Part shown: positions 37,362 to 37,737 of the stretch, piece by piece | Position numbering within the stretch: the first letter of the stretch is position 1 | How the letters are laid out: every line of letters starts with the position of its first letter | From: Ignavibacteria bacterium | GTDB taxonomy: Bacteria; Bacteroidota; Ignavibacteria; Ch128b | Assembly (NCBI GenBank): GCA_016873845.1 | Contig: VGVX01000019.1 | Span: 1 to 37,737 of the forward strand | Direction: 5' to 3' | Length of the DNA stretch: 37,737 nucleotides | Notes under the pieces: generated by a model | The model's input: only the letters and a program-made list of their open reading frames with translations | What the model was told of the DNA's origin: nothing | The model's database searches: none | Translations under genes and position numbers: made by a program

Positions 37362-37737
37362 GTGTATCCATCAATACTTTTAACGATAGCAATTTTTGTG
37401 ATTCTGCTTTTAGCAAGTGCAATCAGAATATTGAGAGAATATGAACGAGGTGTAATTTTTCGTCTTGGTAGGTTAATCGGTGCAAAAGGTCCAGGACTGA
37501 TTATCTTAATTCCCATTGTCGATAGAATGGTTAAAGTTAGTTTAAGAACAATAGTTATGGACGTTCCGCCGCAGGATATAATTACAAAAGATAATGTATC
37601 ACTAAAAGTTAATGCAGTTGTTTATTTCCGTGTAATTCAAGCCGAAAAGGCAATCGTGGAGGTAGAAGACTTTTTATTGGCGACTTCCCAGCTTTCGCAA
37701 ACAACATTGCGCAGCGTTGTCGGGCAATCTCAACTTG
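37362..37737 (+). CDS. Slipin / stomatin-like SPFH protein, 3'-truncated by the window edge
   Basis: The first 125 residues of a Band 7 (SPFH) protein that forms oligomeric rings on the membrane. It has an N-terminal hydrophobic helix (about 4-18), then the slipin opening [50 protein letters not shown] and AVVYFRV. The start is GTG 37362, behind an almost perfect ribosome binding site AAGGAGG (37350-37356), the strongest in the window. The preceding NfeD protease is its expected partner. Confidence 0.95.
   Translation, partial: MYPSILLTIAIFVILLLASAIRILREYERGVIFRLGRLIGAKGPGLIILIPIVDRMVKVSLRTIVMDVPPQDIITKDNVSLKVNAVVYFRVIQAEKAIVEVEDFLLATSQLSQTTLRSVVGQSQL

Overview
The window is a low-GC bacterial chromosome segment, densely coded on both strands. 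It looks like a Bacteroidota/Chlorobiota-type genome, most likely an Ignavibacteria relative; this is inferred from gene content, not from a search. Indicators: a carboxypeptidase-regulatory-domain TonB receptor, a giant exported protein with a type IX secretion (T9SS)-like C-terminal domain and a PorV-like protein in one cluster; lipid A synthesis (LpxH), so a Gram-negative envelope; tRNA genes without an encoded CCA; few strong Shine-Dalgarno sites and several TTG/GTG starts; and a TAnnTTTG-like promoter in front of tRNA-Leu.

Layout. 1-1052: the 3' part of gmd (GDP-mannose 4,6-dehydratase), then about 300 noncoding bases ending in a strong terminator. 1105-1467: a small membrane protein on the minus strand. 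1607-1779: tRNA-Ala(CGC) and the 4.5S SRP RNA, 8 bases apart. 1785-6297: minus-strand sixA-like phosphatase, L,D-transpeptidase and uvrC, translationally coupled, then glgC. 6395-11124: plus-strand M1 aminopeptidase, lpxH and a class A PBP with overlapping ends. 11247-14387: tRNA-Leu(CAG) followed by hpnC-hpnD-hpnE, a full route from farnesyl diphosphate to squalene. 14402-15265: a class A beta-lactamase-like protein on the minus strand. 15393-19907: a mitochondrial-type citrate synthase with a terminator, then pyrG and a TPR protein. 19981-27490: purN, purH, mreB, mreC, mreD, mrdA and rodA, almost without gaps, linking late purine synthesis to the cell-elongation machine. 27565-35086: TonB-dependent receptor, 1198-residue exported protein and PorV-like protein, closed by a hairpin in which the next gene (endonuclease III-like) appears to start. 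36063-37737: NfeD-type membrane serine protease and the start of a slipin, a classic pair.

Most of the window is housekeeping: envelope and peptidoglycan (LpxH, PBP1A, PBP2, RodA, MreBCD, L,D-transpeptidase), nucleotides (PyrG, PurN, PurH), DNA repair (UvrC, Nth-like), carbon metabolism (citrate synthase, GlgC) and isoprenoids (HpnCDE). The best candidates for less described biology are the TonB receptor/giant exoprotein/PorV cassette, the beta-lactamase-like protein with altered active-site motifs, the eukaryote-like citrate synthase, and the noncoding stretch after gmd, which may hold decayed RNA-gene remnants. I see no CRISPR array, transposase or phage gene.
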